Origin: Rhodospirillales bacterium 24-66-33
Lineage (GTDB): Bacteria > Pseudomonadota > Alphaproteobacteria > Reyranellales > Reyranellaceae
Direction of reading: 5' to 3'
DNA: 64,000 nucleotides
Assembly: GCA_002281855.1 (NCBI GenBank)
Contig: NCHQ01000025.1
Coordinates: 31,275-95,274 of the forward strand
Below the pieces are notes generated by a model that was given only the letters and a program-made list of their open reading frames with translations, did no database searches and was not told where the DNA came from. The position numbers and the translations under genes were made by a program. This document shows positions 29,911 through 38,967 of the stretch, piece by piece; position 1 is the first letter of the stretch, and each line of letters starts with the position of its first letter.

Positions 29911-31277
29911 GAACGGGGTCCCTCGTCGATGCCGACAGGGGCAGGCACGCCGGCCTCGACCCGCGGTGGCACAGCCTGGCCGGAAAGCCGCAGGGTGCGC
30001 TCCAGCAGCAGCTCGTAGAGCGGCCGGCCGCCCAATGCCTGCGATACGGCGTTGGCCGTCACGCAGGTCACGATCAGGGGCAGGATGAGCGCATAGCCGC
30101 CGGTCAACTCAGCCGCCAGCACGACGCCGACCAGCGGCGCGCGAATGGAGGCGGAAAACAAACCGCCCATCGCGGCGATGGCGAACGCGGCGCCCGCCAG
30201 CGGCGGCAGCGGTACGGCCGTCTGGAGCAGCCATGCAGCGACCAGGCCCACCGTGGTGGCAAGGGTCAACAGTGGCGCGAAGATGCCGCCGGGGACACCG
30301 ACGGGATAGCTCACCATGACGCCGACGAAGCGCAACAGGCACAGCAGCAAAAGCGTCGTGATCGGCAGGTTCGCGGAGACGAGGCCCGGGATCAGCAGCT
30401 CGCCGCCGCCCACCGCCTGTGGCAGCACCAGCGCCAGCGCGCCGATTGCGGCGCCGACCATAAGGGCCGGCACGAACGGCACCTTTCGGAACGTGTCTGC
30501 CACCCAGTCGAGCAGGAACAGCAGCGTGCGATTGAAGACGATGCCCAGCCCGCCCAGCAACACGCCCAGCACCAGGAAGGCCGGCAGCAGCGACAGCGGC
30601 ATCTCCGCATTGTCGAGCTTGAGCTGTGGCGCGGTGCCGCCCACCAGCTCCATGCCGATGGCGCTGGCCGTCGAGGCGATGATGACGGCGGTGTAGGAGC
30701 GCAAGGTGTAGCGGAACTGCTTGCGTGTCTCCTCGATGACGAAAAGGATCGCCGCCAGCGGTGCGTTGAAGGCAGCCGCCAGGCCGGCTGCGGCGCCGGC
30801 CGCCAGCAGACCGCGCAACTCCGCTTCGCTGAGCTTGAAGCGCTCGGAAATGGCCTGCGCGATCGAGGCACCCATATGAATGGTTGGCCCCTCGCGTCCC
30901 GCCACGAGGCCCGACGACAAAGCGAGCACGCCGCCAACGAACTTCACGGGCAGGATGCGGCGCCAGCGCACTTCGCGTAGCCCCTCCATGGCGCCCTCGA
31001 TTTCCTGCACGCCGCTGCCCGCCGCTTCGGGCGCAACGGAGCGCGTGAGGAAGAAGGCCGCCACCAGTGCGATGGCAGCCGTCGCGGCCGCTGCGGCTAT
31101 GGTGAGGGGCCCGTCTCCGAGGTACGCCACCAGCCACGACGGCCACCGCACCAGCGTATCGACGACAAGATGAAAGGCGGCGCCCAGTACACCGGTAGCC
31201 AGCCCGCAAAGAGCCGCGAGCAAATAAAGCGAAGCATCGGGGATCGATTGCTCCGCCGGCCGATCCCCTGAACTCAC
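29907..31277 (-). CDS. ClC-family chloride channel/exchanger
   Basis: Inner-membrane chloride transporter of 456 aa with about ten to twelve hydrophobic segments. The ClC selectivity motifs are present: GSGVQEIEG (canonically GSGxPE), GREGPTIHMG carrying the gating Glu, and GVPGGIFAPLL. The internal proton-path Glu is likely in FVIEETRKQ, so a Cl-/H+ exchanger is expected. Gln replaces the usual Pro in the first motif. No C-terminal CBS domains are present. The gene reads alone on the minus strand. Confidence 0.9.
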   Translation of the reverse strand: MSSGDRPAEQSIPDASLYLLAALCGLATGVLGAAFHLVVDTLVRWPSWLVAYLGDGPLTIAAAAATAAIALVAAFFLTRSVAPEAAGSGVQEIEGAMEGLREVRWRRILPVKFVGGVLALSSGLVAGREGPTIHMGASIAQAISERFKLSEAELRGLLAAGAAAGLAAAFNAPLAAILFVIEETRKQFRYTLRSYTAVIIASTASAIGMELVGGTAPQLKLDNAEMPLSLLPAFLVLGVLLGGLGIVFNRTLLFLLDWVADTFRKVPFVPALMVGAAIGALALVLPQAVGGGELLIPGLVSANLPITTLLLLCLLRFVGVMVSYPVGVPGGIFAPLLTLATTVGLVAAWLLQTAVPLPPLAGAAFAIAAMGGLFSASIRAPLVGVVLAAELTGGYALILPLIVTCVTANAVSQALGGRPLYELLLERTLRLSGQAVPPRVEAGVPAPVGIDEGPRS

Positions 31278-31334
31278 GCCTGCCCTCCCTTGATGCGGCG
31301 CAATAATGCCCGCCGAGGGAGGCGTGTCAAAGAG

Positions 31335-31976
31335 TCAGCGCGTCAGGACGATGTCGCCGAGGTCGCTGCGCACTTCCCAGTGATGCCGTTCCAATTCGGG
31401 ATCGATGTGCTCCTCGGCCGGGAAGCCGAGGCAGAGATAAGCGACGAGGTTCCAGCCGACGGGCACATCGAGCGCGCGCGTCACCTTCTTCGGATCGAGG
31501 ATCGAAACCCAGCCCATGCCGATCCCGTCGGCGCGTGCGGCGAGCCACAGGGTCTGGATCGCGGCGACCACCGAGTAGTGCAGCGTCTCCGGCATGGTCT
31601 GCTGGCCCAACCCGCTGCCGGTATGGGTGCCGTCGTCGGAGAAGACCGCCAGGTGGACCGGCGCCTCCTTGAGGCCCGCCAGCTTCAGGCCGGCATAGAT
31701 CGCATGCTTCTCGCCGGAGTAGCCGGCAAGCGCCTCCTCATTGGCCTGCGTGAAGCTTTCGACCACGGCGCGGCGGCGCTCCGGCGATTCGACATGCACG
31801 AACCGCCAGGGCTGGCTGAGGCCGACCGACGGCGCATGGCTCGCCACTTCCAGCAGCGCGTCGATACGCTCGCGGGGGATCGGATCGGTGCGGAACCGCC
31901 GCACGTCGCGCCGCCACAGGACCAGTTCGCGAAACTCGGCCCGGAAGGCCGCGTCGAATTGCGGATGCGTCGCCAT
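31335..31976 (-). CDS. bluB: 5,6-dimethylbenzimidazole synthase
   Basis: Oxygen-dependent enzyme that cleaves reduced FMN to make DMB, the lower ligand of cobalamin. The 213-aa nitroreductase-fold protein has WRRDVRRFRTDPI at the N-terminus, SHAPSVGLSQPWRFVHV and GIGMGWVSILDP, all standard BluB blocks. The start MATHPQF at 31974-31976 is preceded by GGTGGAG; a GTG 30 bases upstream is less likely. It lies in a B12 cluster with cobE 107 bp upstream and the divergent cobQ, supporting the assignment over a generic nitroreductase. Confidence 0.93.
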   Translation of the reverse strand: MATHPQFDAAFRAEFRELVLWRRDVRRFRTDPIPRERIDALLEVASHAPSVGLSQPWRFVHVESPERRRAVVESFTQANEEALAGYSGEKHAIYAGLKLAGLKEAPVHLAVFSDDGTHTGSGLGQQTMPETLHYSVVAAIQTLWLAARADGIGMGWVSILDPKKVTRALDVPVGWNLVAYLCLGFPAEEHIDPELERHHWEVRSDLGDIVLTR

Positions 31977-32083
31977 CAACTCCACCGATCGATTGGATGA
32001 ACGCACGAGCGATGCGTCGCCCGTCGACAGGAGGCAAGAGGAATAAAACTCGCGACCGGACGCGCCGGTTCCCGTGCTCTGTT

Positions 32084-32467
32084 CTATCGTCCTTCTCCGA
32101 TGGCGATGGCGCAGGTCGCGTGTTCGGTCGCCACGCGGGTCCCCAGCAATCGGCCTTCGCGGCCCGCCGCCACGAGGGCCGACGCTTCCGCGATCGACGG
32201 CAACCCCTTTGCTGCGAGAACCAGCTTGGAGGCCGTGAGCACGCGCCCCGCGACGCGGTCGAGATCGTCCACCGTGCAGGCGACAAATCTCACCGACAGC
32301 CGCCGCGCGACTTCTACGAAGGCCTGTTCGGTCGCTTTTTCCGATTCCGTGGCCAGCGCGTCCAGTCGTTCGACGGGCAAGTCGAACAGGCCGAGCGCCA
32401 TGCGCACGATCCGCTCGATCTCGTCCGCCGATGCCTCGCGCCGATAGCCCACGCCGGCGACGATCAT
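32084..32467 (-). CDS. cobE: CobE/CbiG C-terminal-like cobalamin protein
   Basis: Small protein of 127 aa matching the stand-alone CbiG C-terminal domain (CobE), which takes part in aerobic corrin-ring synthesis around precorrin processing. It begins MIVAGVGYRREASADEI, the usual GxGxRxxxxxxEI start, and has the terminal block GREGRLLGTRVATEHATCAIA. It is on the same strand as bluB, 107 bp ahead, and faces away from cobQ. The precise biochemical role of the family is poorly defined. Confidence 0.85.
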   Translation of the reverse strand: MIVAGVGYRREASADEIERIVRMALGLFDLPVERLDALATESEKATEQAFVEVARRLSVRFVACTVDDLDRVAGRVLTASKLVLAAKGLPSIAEASALVAAGREGRLLGTRVATEHATCAIAIGEGR

Positions 32468-32671
32468 CGCCGGCTCACGCAGAGGCTGCGCATGCCGTTA
32501 CGCGACGGCCATCGAGGGCGAAAGAGCATCACCATTCCGGAGCCTCTCCGACACGCGCCTTGGGGCGCGCGTTCATTTCAGTTAGGGTCCGGTCTTGCCG
32601 TGCGTCAACGCGATTCATGCAGCAGGGACGCGCGATCACGGCCCGTCCCTTCTGACTCGATCGGAGACTCC

Positions 32672-34147
32672 ATGCCGGCGCGCGCGCTCATGATCCAGGG
32701 CACAGGCTCCGATGTCGGCAAGTCGCTGCTGGTCGCGGGGCTCGCCCGCGTCTTCACGCGGCGCGGCCTGAGGGTCAGGCCGTTCAAGCCGCAGAACATG
32801 TCGAACAATGCCGCGGTGACGGCCGACGGCGGCGAGATCGGCCGCGCCCAGGCCCTGCAGGCGCGGGCGGCGCGCGCACCCGTCACCGTCCACATGAACC
32901 CGGTCCTGCTGAAGCCCCAGAGCGACATCGGCGCCCAGCTCGTGGTGCAGGGGCGCGTCGTGGGCAACACCTGGGCGCGCGACTATCAGAGCATCAAGGC
33001 GGGTCTGCTCGCTTCCGTGCTCGACAGCTTCGGCCGTCTCGCCGCCGAAGCCGATCTCGTGCTGATCGAAGGCGCCGGGTCCGCGTCCGAGGTCAATCTG
33101 CGCGCCGACGACATCGCCAACATGGGCTTCGCGCGCGCCGCGGACGTGCCGGTCGTGCTGGTGGGCGACATCGACCGCGGTGGCGTCATCGCCAGCCTGG
33201 TCGGGACCCAGGCGGTGATCGATCCCGAAGACGCGGCGATGATCGTGGGCTTCCTCGTCAACCGCTTCCGCGGCGATCCGAGCCTGTTTGCCGACGGCAT
33301 GACGCTGATCGCGGAGCGGACCGGCTGGCCTTCGCTCGGCCTCGTTCCCTACTTCGCCGACGCCATCAGGCTGCCGGCCGAGGATGCGCTCAGCCTGCCC
33401 GGGCACAGCGCACCGGGCGGCGCCGTCAAGATCGTCGTCCTGGCCTATCCGCACCTCGCCAACTTCGACGACGTCGATCCGCTGCGTCTGGAGCCGGACG
33501 TCGATGTCGTGTTCGTCCGGCCCGGCGAGCCGATCCCGGGCGATGCGCGGCTCGTCATCCTGCCCGGTTCCAAGGCCACCATTGCCGATCTCGACACCCT
33601 GCGCGCGGCCGGCTGGGACATCGACCTCAAGGCACATCTGCGCCGCGGCGGCCACGTACTGGGCCTCTGCGGCGGCTATCAGATGCTGGGACGGCGCGTT
33701 TCCGATCCCGAGGGAATCGAAGGACCGCCCGGCAGCGTCGAGGGGCTCTGCCTGCTCGACGCGGAGACCGTGCTGGGCGGCGACAAGGTGCTGGTCGAGG
33801 TGACCGGCAAGACCGTGGCGGAGGGCGTCCCGTTCAAGGGCTACGAAATGCATGTCGGCCGCACGACCATGACGGCGCGTCCGCTGCTCGACCTCGATCA
33901 CGGCGGCAGCGATGGCGCGATCGACGCGACCGGCCGGATCGCCGGCTGCTACATCCACGGTCTGCTGGCCGACGATCGCCAACGCCGTCACTGGCTGCAG
34001 CGGATCGGCGCTGCAAGCTCCGGACTGGACTACGAGGCCGGCATCGAGGACACGCTCGACCGGCTGGCCGATCATCTCGAAGAACATGTCGACTGTACGC
34101 GGCTTCTCGACCTCGCGCGCGTGCCACGATTCGATGCTACGAGGTGA
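32672..34147 (+). CDS. cobQ: Cobyric acid synthase
   Basis: Amidates four carboxyl side chains of adenosylcobyrinic diamide using glutamine and ATP. The 491-aa protein has an N-terminal dethiobiotin-synthetase-like ATPase (QGTGSDVGKSLLVAGLAR, FKPQNMSNNA, LIEGAGSASEVNLR) and a C-terminal class I glutamine amidotransferase domain with nucleophile Cys in VLGLCGGYQMLG and His in GCYIHGLL. GGAG upstream fixes the ATG at 32672, although the frame is open for 225 codons before it. The 204-bp gap to cobE carries no recognisable B12 riboswitch. Confidence 0.95.
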   Translation: MPARALMIQGTGSDVGKSLLVAGLARVFTRRGLRVRPFKPQNMSNNAAVTADGGEIGRAQALQARAARAPVTVHMNPVLLKPQSDIGAQLVVQGRVVGNTWARDYQSIKAGLLASVLDSFGRLAAEADLVLIEGAGSASEVNLRADDIANMGFARAADVPVVLVGDIDRGGVIASLVGTQAVIDPEDAAMIVGFLVNRFRGDPSLFADGMTLIAERTGWPSLGLVPYFADAIRLPAEDALSLPGHSAPGGAVKIVVLAYPHLANFDDVDPLRLEPDVDVVFVRPGEPIPGDARLVILPGSKATIADLDTLRAAGWDIDLKAHLRRGGHVLGLCGGYQMLGRRVSDPEGIEGPPGSVEGLCLLDAETVLGGDKVLVEVTGKTVAEGVPFKGYEMHVGRTTMTARPLLDLDHGGSDGAIDATGRIAGCYIHGLLADDRQRRHWLQRIGAASSGLDYEAGIEDTLDRLADHLEEHVDCTRLLDLARVPRFDATR

Positions 34148-34169
34148 GCAAGCTCTCTACGAGGAAGCC

Positions 34170-35978
34170 ATGACCGAACCATCGCGCAGGTCCTTCATCG
34201 CCGGCAGCGCCGCGCTCGCTGCTACGGCCGCTTGCGATACGCCCGCCCAGGCGCAGACGGCCCGCATCACCGGCGGCACCGAATCGGCGTTCCCGTCCGC
34301 CGAGGCGCCGGGTTCGAACGACGGCGGCTACAACATCCTCTTCATCCTGACGGATCAGGAGCATTACATGGGCCCGGGCTGGCCCATACCGCTGCCGGGG
34401 CACGAGCGGCTGCGCGCGACGGGCACCTATTTCGAGAATCACCAGATCGCGGCCGACATGTGCTCGGCCTCGCGCGCGGTGATCTATACCGGCCTGCACA
34501 TGCCGCATAACGGCATCTTCGACAATGCCGGCGTGCCCTATATGAAGAGCCTGGATCCGTCACTGCCGACCATCGGCAAGATCCTGCGCAAGATGGGCTA
34601 CTACACCGCCTACAAGGGCAAGTGGCACCTGAACGGCGCAATGGCGATGGAGAACCACGCCGACGACATCAAGACGCTGTTCGAGACCATGATGGATCGC
34701 GACTACGGCTTCTACGACTATACCGGCGTCGGCGATTTCATCGAAGGCGCGCAGGGCGGCTATCAGTACGACCAGATCACGGCGGCGCAGGCCATCCAGT
34801 GGCTGAAGGCCAAGGGCCGGCCGATGACGGACCGGAAGCAGCCCTGGTATCTCGCGGTCAATCTCGTGAACCCGCACGACGTCATGTGGGTGAACACCGA
34901 CAGACGCGGCGAGAAGCCGGTGCAGGCGGTCGAGGCCAAGCTCAAGATCGATTATCCGCCGGACGATTCCTTCTATCGGCGGGAATGGAACGAGATCCCG
35001 CTGCAGAAGACCTGGCAGCAGTCGCTCGACACGCCCGACCGCGTGCCGGCGCACCGCATCTACAAGGGCGCCAATGCCATCCTGACCGGGCTGATCCCGC
35101 AGGAGGAATGGCGCATGCGGCTGCGGCAGAACTACTACTTCAACGCCATCCGCGACGCCGACCAGCAGATCGTGCAGGTGCTGGAGCAGCTCGACAGGTT
35201 GGGCCTCACGGACAAGACCATCGTGATCTTCACGTCGGATCACGGCGAGCTGCTCGCCAGCCATGGCGGCCTGCAGGGCAAGGGCACGACCACCTACCGC
35301 CAGCAGAACCACGTGCCAATGCTGGTGGTCCATCCGGAGATCAAGGGCGGCCAGCGCTGCCTGGAGCTCACCTCGCATCTTGACTTCGTGCCGACGATCG
35401 TCGCGTTGACGGCGAAGTCGACGGCGCCGGTGGCCGATACGATGAAGCGGATGAAGGGACAGGATTTCTCGCCCCTGTTGCACCAGCCGATGGATCCCGG
35501 CTTCACCCAGAGACGCGGCGGCACGCTGTTCTGCTACAGCCAGCTCATGGTTCACGACGCCAATTTCACGCGGACCCTCTACGAGACCCTGCAGGACAAA
35601 TCGATCGCGCGATCCGACCAGTTCAAGAAGATCGAATCGTTTCCGGTCGACTGGAAGCTGCGCGTCTGCATCCGCTCCATCGTCGACGAGCGCTACAAGT
35701 TCAGCCGCTACTTCTCGTTCCACGGCTTCAACACGCCGGCGACACTCGAGGAGCTGCGAGCCAAGAACGATCTCGAACTCTACGACCTCGTGAACGATCC
35801 CGACGAGATCGTGAACCTGGCCCACGACTTCGAGCGCCATCGCGAGCTGATCGCGACGATGAACGCCAAGCTCAACGCGCTGATCGCCCGCGAGATCGGC
35901 ACCGACGACGGCCGCTTCATGCATCTCGACCGGTGGATCGACTGGAAGGATGCGCGGCCGGCCGCGATCAATCTCTGA
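34170..35978 (+). CDS. Tat-exported sulfatase-family hydrolase
   Basis: Alkaline-phosphatase-superfamily sulfatase of 602 aa. The N-terminus MTEPSRRSFIAGSAAL is a twin-arginine signal ending near AQAQT, so it acts in the periplasm. Metal ligands begin in LFILTDQEH. The formylglycine site is MCSASRAVIYTG (Cys98) with Ala where CxPxR has Pro. The metal motif IVIFTSDHGELLASHGG is intact, and the TAYKGKWHL motif is standard. CxAxR sites occur in some matured sulfatases (family knowledge). The start was chosen 22 bases past the cobQ stop for the Tat signal. Substrate unknown; arylsulfatase or choline-sulfatase-like activity are possible. Confidence 0.88.
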   Translation: MTEPSRRSFIAGSAALAATAACDTPAQAQTARITGGTESAFPSAEAPGSNDGGYNILFILTDQEHYMGPGWPIPLPGHERLRATGTYFENHQIAADMCSASRAVIYTGLHMPHNGIFDNAGVPYMKSLDPSLPTIGKILRKMGYYTAYKGKWHLNGAMAMENHADDIKTLFETMMDRDYGFYDYTGVGDFIEGAQGGYQYDQITAAQAIQWLKAKGRPMTDRKQPWYLAVNLVNPHDVMWVNTDRRGEKPVQAVEAKLKIDYPPDDSFYRREWNEIPLQKTWQQSLDTPDRVPAHRIYKGANAILTGLIPQEEWRMRLRQNYYFNAIRDADQQIVQVLEQLDRLGLTDKTIVIFTSDHGELLASHGGLQGKGTTTYRQQNHVPMLVVHPEIKGGQRCLELTSHLDFVPTIVALTAKSTAPVADTMKRMKGQDFSPLLHQPMDPGFTQRRGGTLFCYSQLMVHDANFTRTLYETLQDKSIARSDQFKKIESFPVDWKLRVCIRSIVDERYKFSRYFSFHGFNTPATLEELRAKNDLELYDLVNDPDEIVNLAHDFERHRELIATMNAKLNALIAREIGTDDGRFMHLDRWIDWKDARPAAINL

Positions 35979-36011
35979 TGAATGCGTGATCGTTCTTTCT
36001 TCGGCGCTCCC

Positions 36012-36063
36012 GGACATCGCCAAGCGATGTCCTGACGCTCCGGGGGCCGAGCTTCGCTCGGCC
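36012..36063. terminator. Two consecutive hairpins between convergent genes
   Basis: GGACATCG/CGATGTCC (36012-36032) and GGCCGAGC/GCTCGGCC (36045-36063) are perfect 8-bp stems with 5- and 3-base loops. They fill the 84-bp gap between the 3' ends of the sulfatase (+) and selO (-). They probably act as a bidirectional terminator, though no T tract follows. Confidence 0.45.
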
Positions 36064-37550
36064 TACGTCCCGCAGAAGGTTCTGTAGACACCCTGATCGG
36101 CCGGCGCCGGCTCGGCGTAGGCGGCGAATTCCGGCCTCTCCTCGAAGGGCTTTGCCAGCACCGCCAGCAGCTCCTCGAACGGACCGTAATCCTCACGCTC
36201 CGCCGCCGCGGCCAATGCCAGCTCGACCCGGTGATTGCGCGGAATGTAAAGCGGGTTTGCAGCGTGCATCGCCGCGCGACGGCTGGCGCCGTCCTGCGGC
36301 TCGCGGGCCAGGCGTTCGCGCCAGCGCGGCAGCCAGACGTCGAACGAGTCGGGCTTGTTCGCAAACAGACGGCGCACTTCGGCATCGGCCGCGGGATCGG
36401 CGGCGGCGTCGCCGAGACGGCGGAAGGTCAGGGTGAAATCGGCCAGACCGTCGGTCATGGCGTTGAGCAGGTCCTGGGCCAGCGCCGAGTCGCCCGCTTC
36501 TTCGGTGAACAGGCCGAGCTTGCGCCGCAAGCCGCCGGTCAAGGCACCGACATAGCGATCACGGAAGGTCCCCAGCGCTTCGTTGGCAATGGCCAGCGCC
36601 TTGTCGCTGTCGTCCGCCAGCAAGGGCAGCAGGGTCTCGCCGAACCGCGCCAGGTTCCAGTGCGCGATACCCGGCTGATGCGCATAGGCATAACGGCCCT
36701 GCTGATCGATCGAGCTGAACACCGTCTCGGGATTGTAGGCGTCCATGAAGGCGCAGGGACCGTAGTCGATGGTTTCCCCGGCGATCGAGCAATTGTCGGT
36801 GTTCATCACGCCGTGGATGAAGCCGACCAGCAGCCACTGCGCCACCAGCGATGCCTGCCGGGCGATCACCGCCTCGAACAGGGCCCGATAAGGCTCGGCC
36901 GCCTCGCGGGCTTCCGGGTAGTGGCGCGCGATGACATGCTCGGCGAGCAGGCGCAGCGCCTCGGTGTCGCGGCGCGCGGCGAAGAACTGGAAGGTGCCGA
37001 CGCGCACGTGGCTCGAGGCGACGCGGGTCAGCACGGCGCCGGGCAGCTCGCCGTCGCGCCAGATCGGCTCGCCGGTGGTAACGGCGGCCAGCGAGCGGGT
37101 CGTGGGGACGCCGAGCGCGGCCATGGCCTCGCTCACGATGTACTCGCGCAGCACCGGCCCGACCGCGGCGCGGCCATCGCCGTTGCGCGAGAACGGCGTC
37201 GGACCCGAGCCCTTGAGCTGAATGTCGCGGCGCCGGCCGTCGCGATCGACGACCTCACCCAGCAGGATGGCGCGCCCGTCGCCGAGCTGCGGCACGAAGT
37301 TGCCGAACTGGTGGCCGGCATAGGCGAGCGCGATCGGCTCGGAACCCGGCGCGACACGGTTGCCCGCCAGCATCTCGACGCCCTCGGCCGAGGCGAGCGC
37401 CTGCGGATCGAGGCCGAGCCGCAGCGCGAGCGCCTCGTTCAGCTTCACGAGACGCGGTGCTGCGACCGGCGTCGGCGCCAGCCGGGCATAGAACCGCTCC
37501 GGCAGCTTGGCGTAGCTGTTGTCGAACGGCAGTCCCGGCAAGGCGTCCAT
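36063..37550 (-). CDS. selO: Protein adenylyltransferase SelO (YdiU)
   Basis: Pseudokinase-fold enzyme that transfers AMP to protein hydroxyl groups, linked to redox stress. The 495-aa protein has AYAGHQFGNFVPQLGDGRA, the ATP-binding LKGSGPTPFSRNGDGRA, GVPTTRSLAAV and the metal/catalytic GFIHGVMNTDNCSIAG and DYGPCAFMD. The C-terminus is TFCGT, with Cys at the place of selenocysteine in eukaryotic SelO. The UPF0061 family length is normal. It stands alone between two hairpins and a small secreted-protein gene 5 bp upstream on the same strand. Confidence 0.95.
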   Translation of the reverse strand: MDALPGLPFDNSYAKLPERFYARLAPTPVAAPRLVKLNEALALRLGLDPQALASAEGVEMLAGNRVAPGSEPIALAYAGHQFGNFVPQLGDGRAILLGEVVDRDGRRRDIQLKGSGPTPFSRNGDGRAAVGPVLREYIVSEAMAALGVPTTRSLAAVTTGEPIWRDGELPGAVLTRVASSHVRVGTFQFFAARRDTEALRLLAEHVIARHYPEAREAAEPYRALFEAVIARQASLVAQWLLVGFIHGVMNTDNCSIAGETIDYGPCAFMDAYNPETVFSSIDQQGRYAYAHQPGIAHWNLARFGETLLPLLADDSDKALAIANEALGTFRDRYVGALTGGLRRKLGLFTEEAGDSALAQDLLNAMTDGLADFTLTFRRLGDAAADPAADAEVRRLFANKPDSFDVWLPRWRERLAREPQDGASRRAAMHAANPLYIPRNHRVELALAAAAEREDYGPFEELLAVLAKPFEERPEFAAYAEPAPADQGVYRTFCGT

Positions 37551-37554
37551 TGTC

Positions 37555-37920
37555 CTACTCGTCGTAGCGTGCGGTGGTGATGCCGCTCATGCGGTCGTAG
37601 TGGAGCGAGATGTTCTGCAGGGTGCAGAGGTTGAGATACCCCCATACGGCGGGCTGACCACCATCCGCGAACGTGACCTTCAGGTCGCCCATGCACCAGT
37701 CGGTCGGCGCCCGGTAGGACACTTCGCGGGCCTCGCCCGGGCGGATGACCGGCGGGCGCAGGAAGTTCGGCCCCCACATGTTGAGCTGGGTTGGCGAAAC
37801 CGAGAGCTGGGCGATCGGATAGGCCATCGAATTCTTCAGCCGGAAGGTGGTTTCCTGGGCCGACGCCTGCCCGGCAAAAAGGACCAGGACGGCGGCGACC
37901 AGACAGTGCAACTTTGACAA
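37555..37920 (-). CDS. Small secreted hypothetical protein
   Basis: Unrecognised protein of 121 aa when read from a TTG at 37918-37920. That start gives a clean signal peptide (SKLHCLVAAVLVLFAGQASA) and a GAGG lies just upstream. An in-frame ATG at 37995 exists but its extension is not signal-like and would overlap the divergent deacetylase start. The mature part begins QETTFRLKNSMAYPIAQL and resembles small periplasmic beta-rich proteins; two Cys (in DWCMGD and NLCTLQ) may form a disulfide. It lies 4 bases upstream of selO, so they may be cotranscribed. Confidence 0.6.
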   Translation of the reverse strand: MSKLHCLVAAVLVLFAGQASAQETTFRLKNSMAYPIAQLSVSPTQLNMWGPNFLRPPVIRPGEAREVSYRAPTDWCMGDLKVTFADGGQPAVWGYLNLCTLQNISLHYDRMSGITTARYDE

Positions 37921-37993
37921 AACAACCTCACAGCGATCGATGGGTTGCGGGTGACTCTGTCGCAGATCGCCGAAGCGCGCTAGAGGGGGATGC

Positions 37994-38923
37994 ATGACGC
38001 TGCTGATCAGCCATCCATCGTTCCTGGAGCACGATACCGGCGACTATCATCCGGAGCGCCCCGACCGGCTGCGCGCGGTGACGGCGGCGCTGGCCGACGA
38101 GGAATTCGCGAGCCTCACCCGCCTGGTGGCGCCGGCGGCCACGATCGAGCAGCTGACGCGGGTCCATCCGCTATCCTATGTCGACGCCATCCTGGGCATC
38201 CGCCCGCCGCCCGGCGAGCTGGTCCATGTCGATGCCGACACCGTGATGAGCGCCGGCAGCGCCAATGCCGCACGCCACGCCGCCGGGGCCGTCGTGGCCG
38301 CCGTCGATGGCGTGCTGGCCGGACGGGCGCGCACCGCCTTCGCGGCCGTGCGGCCGCCCGGCCATCACGCCACGCCGGATGTGCCCGGCGGCTTCTGCCT
38401 GTTCAGCAATGCCGCGATCGGCGCACTGCACGCGCGTGCCGCCCACGGCCTCCGGCGCATCGCCCTGGTCGACTTCGACGTCCATCACGGCCAGGGCACG
38501 CAGGCCGTGGTCGAGACCGACCCCGACCTGTTCTACGCGTCGTCGCATCAGTATCCGCTCTATCCCGGCACGGGCTCCCCGCGCGAGCGCGGCATCGACG
38601 GCAACGTCGTGAACGCCGCGCTACCCGCCGGCAGCGGCAGCGCCGCCTTCCGGGCGGCCTGGGGAGACCGGCTTCTGCCGGCACTGGACACCTTTGCGCC
38701 CGAACTGATCATCGTCTCGGCGGGCTTCGACGCCCATCGTCGCGACCCCCTGGCGCAGCTCGACGTCGAGACGGAGGACTTCGTCTGGCTTACCGAGGAG
38801 CTCATGGCCATCGCCCGGCGACACTGTCGCGGACGCTTCGTGTCGGTCCTCGAAGGCGGCTATGACCTTGCCGCCCTCGCCGAGTCCGTAACCGCGCACG
38901 TACGGTCACTGATGCGCGCGTGA
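37994..38923 (+). CDS. Histone deacetylase family hydrolase
   Basis: Zinc-dependent deacetylase of the HDAC/acetoin-utilisation/acetylpolyamine amidohydrolase superfamily, 309 aa. Hallmarks are HPERPDRLRAV near the N-terminus, RPPGHHA (catalytic His pair), DFDVHHGQGTQ (zinc-ligand Asp and His), SAGFDAHRRDPLAQL (second zinc Asp) and a terminal LEGGYDL with a Tyr. The set is closest to bacterial class II HDAC-like enzymes. The natural substrate may be an acetylated polyamine or small molecule. The start lies among overlapping ATGs shared with the divergent gene; a GAGGGGG lies upstream. Confidence 0.92.
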   Translation: MTLLISHPSFLEHDTGDYHPERPDRLRAVTAALADEEFASLTRLVAPAATIEQLTRVHPLSYVDAILGIRPPPGELVHVDADTVMSAGSANAARHAAGAVVAAVDGVLAGRARTAFAAVRPPGHHATPDVPGGFCLFSNAAIGALHARAAHGLRRIALVDFDVHHGQGTQAVVETDPDLFYASSHQYPLYPGTGSPRERGIDGNVVNAALPAGSGSAAFRAAWGDRLLPALDTFAPELIIVSAGFDAHRRDPLAQLDVETEDFVWLTEELMAIARRHCRGRFVSVLEGGYDLAALAESVTAHVRSLMRA

Positions 38924-38967
38924 AAGCGCCTTGCGCCCGTAACGATCCCGGGCGAACTTCGCGGCGC

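Noticed and set aside
32468..32671. Possible cobalamin riboswitch upstream of cobQ
   Set aside because: No B12-box (GCCACTG) or usual surrounding helices were found in the gap.
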